Under the pieces are notes generated by a model. That model had not been told where the DNA came from. It saw nothing but the letters and a program-made list of their open reading frames with translations, and did no database searches. DNA of 14,165 bases from Cloacimonetes bacterium UBA6081. GTDB taxonomy: Bacteria; Cloacimonadota; Cloacimonadia; Cloacimonadales; Cloacimonadaceae. Each line of letters begins with the position of its first letter. Position 1 is the first letter of the stretch. Below, in pieces: positions 7,502 to 14,149 of this stretch. A program made the translations under genes and the position numbers. Location of the stretch: NCBI GenBank assembly GCA_002428685.1, contig DIXL01000088.1:1-14165 (forward strand), given 5' to 3'.

Positions 7502-7914
7502 AGTCTTATCGCCAGGAACTACACTTTTGCACCGATAAAAGACGTGATTTCGTAAATATTACACCTCAGGTGAAAGATGCCATTGTCATAAGTGGTGTTA
7601 AAGAAGGAGTGTGCCTTGTTAATGCTATGCATATAACCGCCTCTGTCTTTATCAACGATGATGAGAGAGGCCTGCATAGCGACTTTGAGCAATGGTTGGA
7701 AAAACTGGCTCCGGAAAAACCACATAATCAATATCGCCATAACGGCTATGAAGATAACGCAGATGCACATCTGAAACGCCAGATTATGGGACGGGAGGTT
7801 GTGGTCGCAATTACAAACGGAAAACTTGATTTTGGTCCATGGGAACAAATATTCTATGGAGAATTTGACGGTAAGCGCGATAAACGTGTTCTGGTAAAAA
7901 TAATCGGAGAATAG
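7498..7914 (+). CDS. yjbQ: YjbQ-family protein (UPF0047; secondary thiamine-phosphate synthase enzyme)
   Basis: A small cytosolic protein of the YjbQ/UPF0047 family. Members have weak thiamine-phosphate synthase activity, but their main physiological role is unsettled. The 138 residues include the family's conserved histidines and acidic positions: MHITASV (H45), the YRHNGYEDNADAHLK block (H81, H91), an ITNGKLDFGPWEQI block (E117), and the closing VLVKIIGE. The ATG overlaps the HAD gene stop (ATGA), so translation is probably coupled; a TTG two codons earlier is a less likely start. It is the last gene of the mscS-HAD-yjbQ unit and is followed by a terminator. Confidence 0.92.
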   Translation: MKSYRQELHFCTDKRRDFVNITPQVKDAIVISGVKEGVCLVNAMHITASVFINDDERGLHSDFEQWLEKLAPEKPHNQYRHNGYEDNADAHLKRQIMGREVVVAITNGKLDFGPWEQIFYGEFDGKRDKRVLVKIIGE

Positions 7915-7939
7915 CCCAATCAACACTACACATAATATT

Positions 7940-7984
7940 GAAACCGGATTCCCTTAAGTGTGGTATCCGGTTTCTTTATTTTTG
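7940..7984 (+). terminator. Rho-independent terminator after yjbQ
   Basis: A perfect 10-bp stem GAAACCGGAT (7940-7949) / ATCCGGTTTC (7965-7974) with a 15-base loop is followed by a T-rich tract (7975-7984). It lies 25 bases after the yjbQ stop codon and closes the mscS operon. Confidence 0.88.
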
Positions 7985-8084
7985 TTCCTGTCGCCACCAA
8001 TGTGGGAGATATTAGCCAAGCTACTTACTACTTAATCTGCAAAATGTTCGCTAAGAGACTGTATAATCAGGACATCGGTTACAC

Positions 8085-8224
8085 TGTCGTTCCCGCGGAG
8101 GCGGGAATCCAGCTCCGTTAAAATCCCGAAGGGATGATACATAATATGTTGCTGTCTAAACAATTAATTGTCGTTCTTCCTGACCCGATAAAAGGGCTGG
8201 ATTCCCGCCTCCGCGGGAAAGACA
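8085..8224. repeat. 140-bp REPIN/MITE-like palindromic element, copy 2
   Basis: Same length as copy 1 (140 bp) and same orientation. The left terminal repeat (8085-8113) is identical to copy 1; the right one (8196-8224) has a single change (GGGAAAGACA for GGGAACGACA). The 82-bp interior aligns with copy 1 without gaps and shows about 17 differences by eye, so the ends are better conserved than the middle. The internal ATCCCGAAGGGATGA motif is kept. It lies between converging genes (yjbQ and the small minus-strand ORF) and has no adjacent 22-bp array. Confidence 0.85.
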
Positions 8225-8238
8225 AGAATATAGGACCG

Positions 8239-8295
8239 ATTGATAATTTAAGTTAATATTGATAACTTAAGTTAATATTGATAATTTAAGTTAAT
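8239..8295. repeat. 19-bp tandem repeat, three units
   Basis: Three units of ATTGATAATTTAAGTTAAT start at 8239, 8258 and 8277. The middle unit differs by one base, making a perfect palindrome AACTTAAGTT (8264-8273). It lies just downstream of the stop codon of the minus-strand gene at 8306-8566. The AT-rich sequence suggests a slippage product; no function is evident. Confidence 0.85.
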
Positions 8296-8305
8296 AAGGG
8301 ACAAA

Positions 8306-8566
8306 TCATTCCGAATCGGTTTTCTCTTGTTCCCATTTCTCAATTAGATCTGCCCGTAAATCTCTGAGCTTCTTCTTTGCCTCAGCCCAGTCGCTAAAAT
8401 AGTAACTTTCGGTAACTTCAACAATTTCACGCTTTTGCAGATGGATGGCAAATCCAATCAAATGCTCATCAATAGTCTTATTATCACGCCCATAATCCCT
8501 AATTTTTGAAATGCCGCTCACTTTTGCCAAATCTATCGTTTGGCCATTTGGTAACATATAAAGCAT
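8306..8566 (-). CDS. Small hypothetical protein
   Basis: I do not recognise this 86-residue protein. It has the composition of a real soluble protein: an N-terminal MLYMLPNGQTIDLAKVS stretch, a central beta-like segment (FAIHLQKREIVEVTESYYF), and a charged C-terminal helix (AEAKKKLRDLRADLIEKW). The strand-turn-strand start with NGQ and the 'I.L....IVEVTE' segment suggest a small beta-sheet domain capped by a helix. The ATG at 8566 (reverse strand) is preceded by GAGGTG, which makes it preferable to an in-frame ATG at 8584. It converges with the yjbQ operon and diverges from the dGTPase gene. No signal peptide or membrane segment is seen. Confidence 0.6.
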   Translation of the reverse strand: MLYMLPNGQTIDLAKVSGISKIRDYGRDNKTIDEHLIGFAIHLQKREIVEVTESYYFSDWAEAKKKLRDLRADLIEKWEQEKTDSE

Positions 8567-8679
8567 GATAACACCTCGACACAAATCTTACTATGCATAG
8601 AAATGCGAACCCTATTTCTTGGCAAGCGTTTTCTTTGCATAAGTCAAATATAATTTCAATTCCGGTGTTACTAAGAAAC

Positions 8680-8707
8680 TTGCAGATTGGCTAATCCACA
8701 CTATACT
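8680..8707 (+). promoter_or_regulatory. Candidate promoter of the dGTPase gene
   Basis: TATACT (8702-8707) is a good -10 box; TTGCAG (8680-8685) is a weak -35 box 16 bp upstream. The predicted start near 8714 leaves a leader of about 20 bases with AGGAG at 8723-8727. Confidence 0.45.
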
Positions 8708-8720
8708 GTCTATATAGACA
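8707..8720. promoter_or_regulatory. 14-bp perfect palindrome, candidate operator
   Basis: TGTCTATATAGACA is a perfect 14-bp palindrome that starts at the last base of the -10 box and covers the predicted transcription start of the dGTPase gene. This position is classic for a repressor site. The regulator is unknown, and no regulator gene lies next to it. Confidence 0.45.
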
Positions 8721-8735
8721 ATCAGGAGCATAATA

Positions 8736-9887
8736 ATGAATGACAAACTGAACAGTATTTTCACTGAGATAAAAGCCGCCCATGAATGTGTTTTGGGCAA
8801 ACGTGCCTTTAGGGATAGCAATGCCTGGCGCACCAATCCGGAAGACAAGGATTTGATGCGGACGCAATTTGCTGTGGATAGGGATAGGATACTATATAGC
8901 GGTGCCTACAGACGCTATCATGGCAAAACGCAGGTGTTTTCTTTCACCAATTTGATAGATGAAGAAATGACTAACCGCAATCTGCATATTGCGTATGTGT
9001 CGCAGATATCCAGGACAATAGGCAAATATTTGGGCTTGAACACGGAATTGATAGAAGCCATAGCCCTGGGACACGATTTGGGGCATTGTCCCTTTGGCCA
9101 CGATGGCGAACTTGCCCTGTCCGAATGTTGTGAAGCCAATGGAATAGGGCACTTTCATCATAACATAGAAAGTCTGCATATTGTGGATTACATCTCCCGC
9201 AAGGGTAAGGGATTGAATTTAACTTTCCAGGTGCGAGATGGCATTATTTCGCACGATGGCGAAGTTCACAATACACAGCTTACTCCACAAACGGATAAAA
9301 CTCAGGCAGACATCGATAACTTTATCATGGCAAAGAAAGCAGGCCAGAAAATTGGCTGGATGCCGGCAACCCTGGAAGGTTGCGTGGTGCGGATAACCGA
9401 CACCATTGCCTATATCGGGCAGGATATTGAGGATGCCATCCGCTTTAACATCTTGAAACGTGAAGATTTACCTGCCGAACAGGTTGCCTATTTCGGAGCT
9501 AAAAACAGCCAGATCATAGAAACCCTGATTAAAAGCGTGATTATAAACAGCTACGAACAGGATTGGATTGCCTTTGATGAAGAAACCTCACAGCAGCTGT
9601 TAGAACTGAAGAAATTCAACTATAAGCGCATTTACACAGATGAGAATGTGAAGAAATCCAATTCGATTATCTACCGCACCATGCACATTTTGTTTGACAA
9701 ATACCTGATGGACATAAAAGGAGACAATTTGGAATCCAAAATTTTTAAACATTTTCTGGATCACAAAAGACCGGAGTATCTATCGCAGTTCACTCCCGCA
9801 GAATGGGTTAGAGATTTTATTGCCACAATGACGGATAGATACTATAATGAAGAAATTAAGGCCTACATGCTGCCATGGAGAGGCTAA
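8736..9887 (+). CDS. dGTPase-family HD-domain deoxynucleotide triphosphohydrolase
   Basis: An HD-superfamily enzyme expected to hydrolyse dNTPs to deoxynucleoside plus triphosphate, controlling nucleotide pools. The 383 residues contain the N-terminal RDR..YS.A.RR...KTQVF motif (48-68) typical of dGTPases, and the metal-binding set H84 (RNLHIAYVSQISRTIG), H113-D114 (GHDLGHCPFGHDGE) and D222 (ITDTIAYIGQDIEDA). The usual 'RLTHS' before the first histidine is 'NRNLH' here, so the protein is a divergent member; a dGTPase-like label without a fixed substrate is safer than dgt. The start has AGGAG at suitable spacing. The secreted-protein gene begins 39 bases downstream and could be co-transcribed. 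Phage-defence roles are known for some dGTPases, but nothing here points to that. Confidence 0.87.
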   Translation: MNDKLNSIFTEIKAAHECVLGKRAFRDSNAWRTNPEDKDLMRTQFAVDRDRILYSGAYRRYHGKTQVFSFTNLIDEEMTNRNLHIAYVSQISRTIGKYLGLNTELIEAIALGHDLGHCPFGHDGELALSECCEANGIGHFHHNIESLHIVDYISRKGKGLNLTFQVRDGIISHDGEVHNTQLTPQTDKTQADIDNFIMAKKAGQKIGWMPATLEGCVVRITDTIAYIGQDIEDAIRFNILKREDLPAEQVAYFGAKNSQIIETLIKSVIINSYEQDWIAFDEETSQQLLELKKFNYKRIYTDENVKKSNSIIYRTMHILFDKYLMDIKGDNLESKIFKHFLDHKRPEYLSQFTPAEWVRDFIATMTDRYYNEEIKAYMLPWRG

Positions 9888-9926
9888 AAGAATAACTATC
9901 ACAAATCGTAATAAATAGGAGATACC

Positions 9927-10430
9927 ATGAAGAAACACCTGCTCATTCTCGTTTTAATGGGAGCAATATCATTAATGCTTGCCGTTCCCCGAAACCTGGT
10001 TGTGGTCGAAATCGGCACGGGAACCTGGTGCCAATACTGCCCTGGTGCAGCTATGGGTGCAGATGAATTAACCTCAAACAACAAGCCTGTGGCCATAATT
10101 GAAAATCACAATGGTGATAATTTTGCCAATACTTATTCCAATGAACTGGCTCCCCTGATAGAAATGGTTAGTGTGTCTCCCAATCCCTTTATAGCATTCA
10201 CAACCTTCAATGTGCAAGGAAAAGCCGATCAAGCTATAACCACAGAAATCTACAATCTGAAAGGACAACGCATCCAAACTTTAGCAGGAAGAACAGATAG
10301 TAGTGGAACCTCCAGCCTTCAATGGAACGGATATGATCAATCCGGTCAAAGGGTTAAAAGTGGTATATATATCTACCAAACCCAGATCGGAAAAGTGAAG
10401 CACAGCGGTAAAATTGTCGTGACCAAATAG
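9927..10430 (+). CDS. Secreted Omp28-like thioredoxin-fold fragment with C-terminal sorting domain
   Basis: A 167-residue exported protein. Residues 1-19 are a signal peptide (cleavage probably after LMLA). Residues 22-72 are the start of an Omp28-type thioredoxin fold: VVVEIGTGTWCQYCPG with a CxxC pair (C35, C38), then VAIIENHNGDNFAN. That fold should continue for about 100 more residues, but at about residue 75 the sequence goes straight into a C-terminal domain (81-167) of the FlgD/type IX sorting type: VSPNPF at the start, IYNLKGQRI, SLQWNGYDQSGQRVKSGIYIY, and a basic GKIVVTK end. The two halves are in frame with no middle, so I infer an internal deletion of a longer ancestor. RBS AGGAG precedes the ATG. 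A sorting domain implies export through a type IX-like system to the cell surface. A complete redox fold is unlikely. Confidence 0.8.
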   Translation: MKKHLLILVLMGAISLMLAVPRNLVVVEIGTGTWCQYCPGAAMGADELTSNNKPVAIIENHNGDNFANTYSNELAPLIEMVSVSPNPFIAFTTFNVQGKADQAITTEIYNLKGQRIQTLAGRTDSSGTSSLQWNGYDQSGQRVKSGIYIYQTQIGKVKHSGKIVVTK

Positions 10431-10445
10431 GATCATTGTTTTTTT
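10420..10445 (+). terminator. Weak possible terminator after the Omp28-like gene
   Basis: A short imperfect stem (TGACC / GG-A-TCA around AAATA) spans the stop codon and is followed by a run of seven T (10439-10445). The stem is poor, so this is tentative. Confidence 0.25.
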
Positions 10446-10501
10446 GAATGCAGTTTTGATGAAAAACGAGAGAGACTCCATGCTCAAAAACTGCAATTCA
10501 A
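10444..10501. repeat. Imperfect long hairpin
   Basis: TTGAATGCAGTTTTGA (10444-10459) pairs with TCAAAAACTGCAATTCAA (10484-10501), needing two single-base bulges, around a 24-base loop. No T-run follows on the plus strand. It could stabilise the 3' end of the upstream mRNA or be a decayed repeat element. Confidence 0.5.
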
Positions 10502-10589
10502 TATTTCTGCTTGTCTATCTTTATTATGTAGCACAACGCTCGTTTTGCCTTAAAACGGAACAGCTACTCTGAGGCTATTTACGAGAATT

Positions 10590-10681
10590 CAAGGATTTTA
10601 GGATTAAGAGGATACAAGGTTTAAACATGTTGTGGATATGTTTAGCAAGAATCCCTAAATCCTGAAATCCTAAAATCCTTG
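10590..10681. repeat. Inverted repeat with 16-bp perfect arms
   Basis: CAAGGATTTTAGGATT (10590-10605) and AATCCTAAAATCCTTG (10666-10681) are exact reverse complements, 60 bases apart. The right arm extends inward as a phased series of AATCC words (10650-10681). Most of the gap 10502-10835 is otherwise empty; I see no open frame with a ribosome binding site. Probably a dispersed intergenic repeat. Confidence 0.7.
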
Positions 10682-10835
10682 TTTCTAAAACTGATACCCT
10701 GTTTTTCCGTTTAACCCAAAAAGAGCTGAATTGTTATGATATAACGAGTAAGAAAACTTAGAAAAGATAGTTATATTAGCACAACAGGAGTCATCGCTCT
10801 TTTTAAGTTAAACAATGCTACCGGAGAAAAAAAAC

Positions 10836-10913
10836 TGGTCGGGATGACAGGATTTGAACCTGCGACCACTTGAACCCCATTCAAGTACGCTAGCCGGACT
10901 GCGCTACATCCCG
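10836..10913 (-). tRNA. tRNA-Pro (anticodon GGG)
   Basis: Read on the minus strand, the cloverleaf is complete. Acceptor arms CGGGATG and CATCCCG pair fully; the D-arm region is GTAGCGCAGTCCGGCTAGCG. The anticodon stem CTTGA/TCAAG holds the loop ATGGGGT, giving anticodon GGG (proline). The T-arm contains GGTTCAAATC. The discriminator A and a genome-encoded CCA end (10836-10838) are present. A run of eight T follows the CCA within two bases on the transcribed strand and may end transcription. Confidence 0.95.
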
Positions 10914-10927
10914 AGCCGGTTATGCTC

Positions 10928-10956
10928 CTTAAAAATCAAAGCCCCTTTTTTGACAA
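10928..10956 (-). promoter_or_regulatory. Possible promoter of tRNA-Pro
   Basis: On the minus strand TTGTCA (10956-10951) is one base from the -35 consensus, and TTTAAG (10933-10928) is a weak -10 box 17 bp downstream, placing the start about 10 bases before the mature tRNA. Confidence 0.3.
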
Positions 10957-10986
10957 GCAAAAAATGTGGTTGACAGCAGAGGCTGT

Positions 10987-11016
10987 CTGACAAAATAACT
11001 CCAAGTAAGCTATAAA
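10987..11016 (+). promoter_or_regulatory. Candidate promoter of the ABC-F gene
   Basis: CTGACA (10987-10992) and TATAAA (11011-11016) are each one base from consensus, spaced 18 bp. The predicted start leaves a short leader of about 35 bases. Just upstream, GACAGC (10972-10977) and GCTGTC (10982-10987) form a 6-bp inverted repeat touching the -35 box, a possible regulator site. Confidence 0.45.
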
Positions 11017-11057
11017 TATAGATTTGTGGCAGACTAAAAAAAGATATTGGTAGCCGA

Positions 11058-12968
11058 ATGAGCCTTATTCAAGTGATCGATGCCGGCATGGAATTTGCAG
11101 GAAATCACGTCCTGAAAAACATAAATTGCACTTTGGAACACAACAGCCGCATAGGTTTGATTGGAAGCAATGGCAGCGGGAAAAGCACCTTGATAAAGAT
11201 AATGCTGGGGCTGCTGAATCCTACCAGTGGCAAGGTTTTACGTGCCAAAAAGTGTCAAATTGCCTATCTGGCTCAAAACCTGACCCTTGAACCAAGTTTA
11301 CCCATGATAGAGCACATTCAAAGTGCCCGAGTGGACATCTATGGCCTGAAAAAGCTGATAGACAGCTTGTCCCAGGCATTGCACATAGATCACAATGCAA
11401 TCTCTGAGGCAGAATTGCATTCCGCAGTGGAAAAATTCCAGGCTTTGGGCGGTGATGAACATGAAAATGAAGTTCAATTTGTGTGTAATTCGCTTGGGTT
11501 TACCGAAGCAGATTACCCAAAACCCATAGCTTTATTCAGCGGTGGAGAGCAAACCCGCATCTGCTTGGCAGCCATATTGTTAATGCCTTATGACCTCCTG
11601 ATTTTGGATGAACCGACCAACCATCTGGATATTGCCATGATTGGCTGGCTGGAAAAGTATCTGGCAAAGTCTAATCGGCCTTTTATGGTTGTTTCGCATG
11701 ATCGCACCTTTCTGGATAACACCGTAAACACAATCTATCATTTGCAGGATGCGGGATTGATGGTAACAAAGGGGAACTACAGCTCTTTTTCCGAGGCCTA
11801 TGCCATAGCCAGAATGGCGCAGGAACGTCAGTTTGATAGACAGCAGAAATTTATCGCCGTAACCAACGACTTTATCAGCCGTAATATTGCCGGTCAGAAA
11901 ACCAATATGGCCAAATCCAGGCTAAAAATGCTCTCCCGCATGGAGATAGTGCAGAAACCCCGTCACCAAAAACAGATACATCTGAATATAAATTCTTCAG
12001 GTAGAAGCGGAAATGACGTTTACACCCTGCAGGATGTGGAATTTGGCATCCCTGATGGTAGCAGTTTGGCCAGAGATATAAATCTGAAAGCCCACTACCA
12101 GAACAGGATTTGCATAATTGGTCCCAATGGTTGTGGAAAAACTACCTTGCTAAAGATTCTGATGGGTGAGCATGACATCGTTTCAGGGCACCTGAAGATT
12201 GGTGCCAGCCTGTCGCTTGGCTACTACGATCAGCATCAAATAGCCCTGGATGAAAGCCTGACCGTGATGGATACCCTGTGGCAGATTGTTCCGGAAGCTA
12301 CTCGTGGTTACGTGCTTTCGTGGCTTGCCAGATTTGGTTTTAGCGGTGATGATGTGGATAAACACGTTGGCATCCTTAGCGGTGGCGAAAAATCTCGTCT
12401 CTACCTTTGTGTGCTGATTCATCAGAATCCCAATCTGCTAATTATGGATGAACCTACAAATCATCTTGATATGGCAATGAGCGATTCGCTCTTAAAAGCT
12501 CTTCAGGAATTTAAGGGAACCATAATCTTTGTGTCGCACGACCGCTATTTTATCTCAAAATTAGCCACAAAGTTTTGGGTATTTCACAAAGCACTGGATG
12601 GCAATAAGCTATATCCTACTGTCTCCGAACCGGATTTGGAAATGCAACCTGCCATCGAGCTTGCTTTCAGTATTCCCGAAATCAAGAAAGCCCCTCCCCC
12701 ACCCAAAGAGAAAAAGAAGAAGATAAATCCCTGGCTGTTGCAGCAACTGCAAAATGAAATAGATGCCCATCACAGCGAAATTGACAGTCTGCACCGGGAA
12801 TTGGACGAGATAAACAGGCAGTTAGCCGATTCGCAAACCTACAGTGATACCGATAAAGCCCTTTGCCTGCAACAGGAAGCTACCCGGATTCTACAAGACA
12901 TAGACAAAACCAAGCTTCGGATTGCAGAGCTGGAAACGGATTTTTTGCAAAAAAGCTATGAAGCATAA
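11058..12968 (+). CDS. ABC-F family ATPase (Uup/EttA-like)
   Basis: A soluble duplicated ABC ATPase of the ABC-F class, which acts on ribosomes (translation rescue, regulation or antibiotic protection) and has no membrane domain. Domain 1: Walker A GSNGSGKS (36-43), signature FSGGEQ (160-165), Walker B with DEPTNHLD (184-191), SHDR (213-216). A linker of about 80 residues rich in Arg/Lys (240-320) corresponds to the P-site tRNA-interacting segment. Domain 2: Walker A GPNGCGKT (355-362), signature LSGGEK (440-445), DEPTNHLD (464-471), SHDR (493-496). Both sites look catalytically intact. After a PPPPKEKKKK hinge (about 560-570), residues 572-632 form a predicted coiled coil as in Uup. Of 636 residues, nothing is missing. 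The SD is weak. It overlaps the HgdB-like gene by 11 bp. The exact subfamily cannot be settled by eye. Confidence 0.92.
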   Translation: MSLIQVIDAGMEFAGNHVLKNINCTLEHNSRIGLIGSNGSGKSTLIKIMLGLLNPTSGKVLRAKKCQIAYLAQNLTLEPSLPMIEHIQSARVDIYGLKKLIDSLSQALHIDHNAISEAELHSAVEKFQALGGDEHENEVQFVCNSLGFTEADYPKPIALFSGGEQTRICLAAILLMPYDLLILDEPTNHLDIAMIGWLEKYLAKSNRPFMVVSHDRTFLDNTVNTIYHLQDAGLMVTKGNYSSFSEAYAIARMAQERQFDRQQKFIAVTNDFISRNIAGQKTNMAKSRLKMLSRMEIVQKPRHQKQIHLNINSSGRSGNDVYTLQDVEFGIPDGSSLARDINLKAHYQNRICIIGPNGCGKTTLLKILMGEHDIVSGHLKIGASLSLGYYDQHQIALDESLTVMDTLWQIVPEATRGYVLSWLARFGFSGDDVDKHVGILSGGEKSRLYLCVLIHQNPNLLIMDEPTNHLDMAMSDSLLKALQEFKGTIIFVSHDRYFISKLATKFWVFHKALDGNKLYPTVSEPDLEMQPAIELAFSIPEIKKAPPPPKEKKKKINPWLLQQLQNEIDAHHSEIDSLHRELDEINRQLADSQTYSDTDKALCLQQEATRILQDIDKTKLRIAELETDFLQKSYEA

Positions 12969-13935
12969 ACGTATCGGATTCACCACGTCCTTTCCGGTTG
13001 AGGTTGTTTTTGCTGCCGGACACACTCCCATAGACCTGAACAATATTTTTCTTACTCAGGATGCAGTTGCACACATCCACAGCGCAGAACTGAAGGGATT
13101 CCCACGCACCATCTGCAGTTGGATTAAAGGTAACTATAATGCAGCCCTATGCTCCAACCTGGATGAGGTGATTGGCATTATCCAGGGAGATTGCTCCAAT
13201 GGTAATTCGCTGCTGGATATGCTTGGCGAAGAAGGCATGAGCATATTCCGTTTTTCTTTCCCTCCCGAAAGAAGCACTGAAGCTCTGAATAAAGAAATAT
13301 CCAATCTGGAAGCTCATTTTGGCGTGTCCAGAAGCGATACCCTAAAAGCCAAACTCAGGCTTGATTCAATCCGCAAAAAACTGCTGGTTCTGGATGAATG
13401 GACCTGGAACCAACGTTTGGTTAGCGGTAAGGAAAATCACTATTGGCTGGTGAATTCATCCGATTTTATGGGTAATCCCGATCTTTATGAAGAAAATCTG
13501 GATGCTTTTATGCAGAATGCCGAAAAGCGAGACCCATTACCCTCCAGGCTGCGGCTTGCCTATCTGGGGGTGCCGCCAATCTACAAGAATATTTACGATT
13601 CCATTATCGATTGTGGCGGGGATGTGCTGTTTAATGAAGTTCAGCGACAGTTTTCCATGCCCTCCCTGCACGAAGACATTCTACAACAGTATTTAACCTA
13701 CACCTATCCTTACAGCGTTTATTACCGCCTGGCCGACATCAAACCCGAGCTGGAAAAGCGCCATATCGATGCCGTGATTAGCTACACTCAAAGCTTTTGC
13801 CATTTGCAGATAGACAACCTGTTGCTAAAAAAGTATATAGACCTGCCTTTCCTAACCTTGGAAGGCGATCAGCCGGAAGAATTGGACAGCAGAACATTGC
13901 TGCGCTTGGAAAGTTTTTTTGAGGTGCATAGCTGA
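12958..13935 (+). CDS. 2-hydroxyacyl-CoA dehydratase D-component (HgdB/FldC-like) family protein
   Basis: A 325-residue member of the family that includes the beta subunits of 2-hydroxyacyl-CoA dehydratases and benzoyl-CoA reductase subunits, oxygen-sensitive enzymes of anaerobic amino-acid or aromatic metabolism that bind a [4Fe-4S] cluster. The N-terminus MKHKRIGFTTSFPVEVVFAA with GHTPIDLNN (21-29), the GFPRTICSWIKG block (C53), IIQGDCSN (C79) and YTQSFCHLQI (C281) are family hallmarks; those cysteines are likely cluster ligands. The ATG at 12958 sits inside the ABC-F reading frame (11-bp overlap) and begins where family similarity begins; an upstream in-frame ATG at 12922 would add unrelated residues. 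No partner alpha subunit and no BadF/HgdC-type activator ATPase is seen in the window, so it may be a stand-alone paralogue rather than a classical dehydratase. Confidence 0.88.
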   Translation: MKHKRIGFTTSFPVEVVFAAGHTPIDLNNIFLTQDAVAHIHSAELKGFPRTICSWIKGNYNAALCSNLDEVIGIIQGDCSNGNSLLDMLGEEGMSIFRFSFPPERSTEALNKEISNLEAHFGVSRSDTLKAKLRLDSIRKKLLVLDEWTWNQRLVSGKENHYWLVNSSDFMGNPDLYEENLDAFMQNAEKRDPLPSRLRLAYLGVPPIYKNIYDSIIDCGGDVLFNEVQRQFSMPSLHEDILQQYLTYTYPYSVYYRLADIKPELEKRHIDAVISYTQSFCHLQIDNLLLKKYIDLPFLTLEGDQPEELDSRTLLRLESFFEVHS

Positions 13936-13953
13936 TTGTGTAAGTATGGAGTC

Positions 13954-14055
13954 GATGTTATTTAAGTTTGGAGTCAATGTCGCTAAAATTGGGTTCAAGC
14001 TGACGATGTTATTTAAGTTTGGAGTCGATGTCGCTAAAATTGGGTTCAAGCTGAC
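13954..14055. repeat. 51-bp tandem duplication
   Basis: Two adjacent 51-bp copies (13954-14004 and 14005-14055) differ at one base (GTCAATG versus GTCGATG). A partial extra copy (AAGTATGGAGTC, 13942-13953) precedes them. Each unit itself contains two related halves with (G)AGTCGATGT-like and AAGTTTGGAG / AAATTGGG words, so the array may have grown in steps. Because 51 is a multiple of three, a minus-strand frame reads as a 17-residue repeat, but it lacks other signs of coding. Confidence 0.85.
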
Positions 14056-14149
14056 CTCTTGTTTTGCAGCGACATGGACTACAAACGGTTATGTTTAGTC
14101 TGTCAGATGTCGTGTGTAGTCCTTTCAGCTTTTACAATGGGAGATAACT

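Noticed and set aside
8612..8848. Minus-strand frame overlapping the dGTPase start
   Set aside because: It covers the dGTPase promoter and coding start in antisense and has no ribosome binding site or motif.
8736..10430. A dGTPase-based phage defence module
   Set aside because: The only neighbour is a truncated secreted protein; no defence genes, integrase or toxin are present, so a housekeeping or dNTP-control role is more likely.
13852..14049. Minus-strand frame with a 17-residue Asn/Leu/Pro repeat
   Set aside because: It results from the 51-bp duplication (51 = 17 codons) and overlaps the end of the HgdB-like gene on the other strand; no start signal.
14076..14122. Hairpin GGACTACA / TGTAGTCC as a terminator for the HgdB-like gene
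   Set aside because: The loop is 31 bases, the stem only 8 bp and the T-run is three bases, so termination is not supported.
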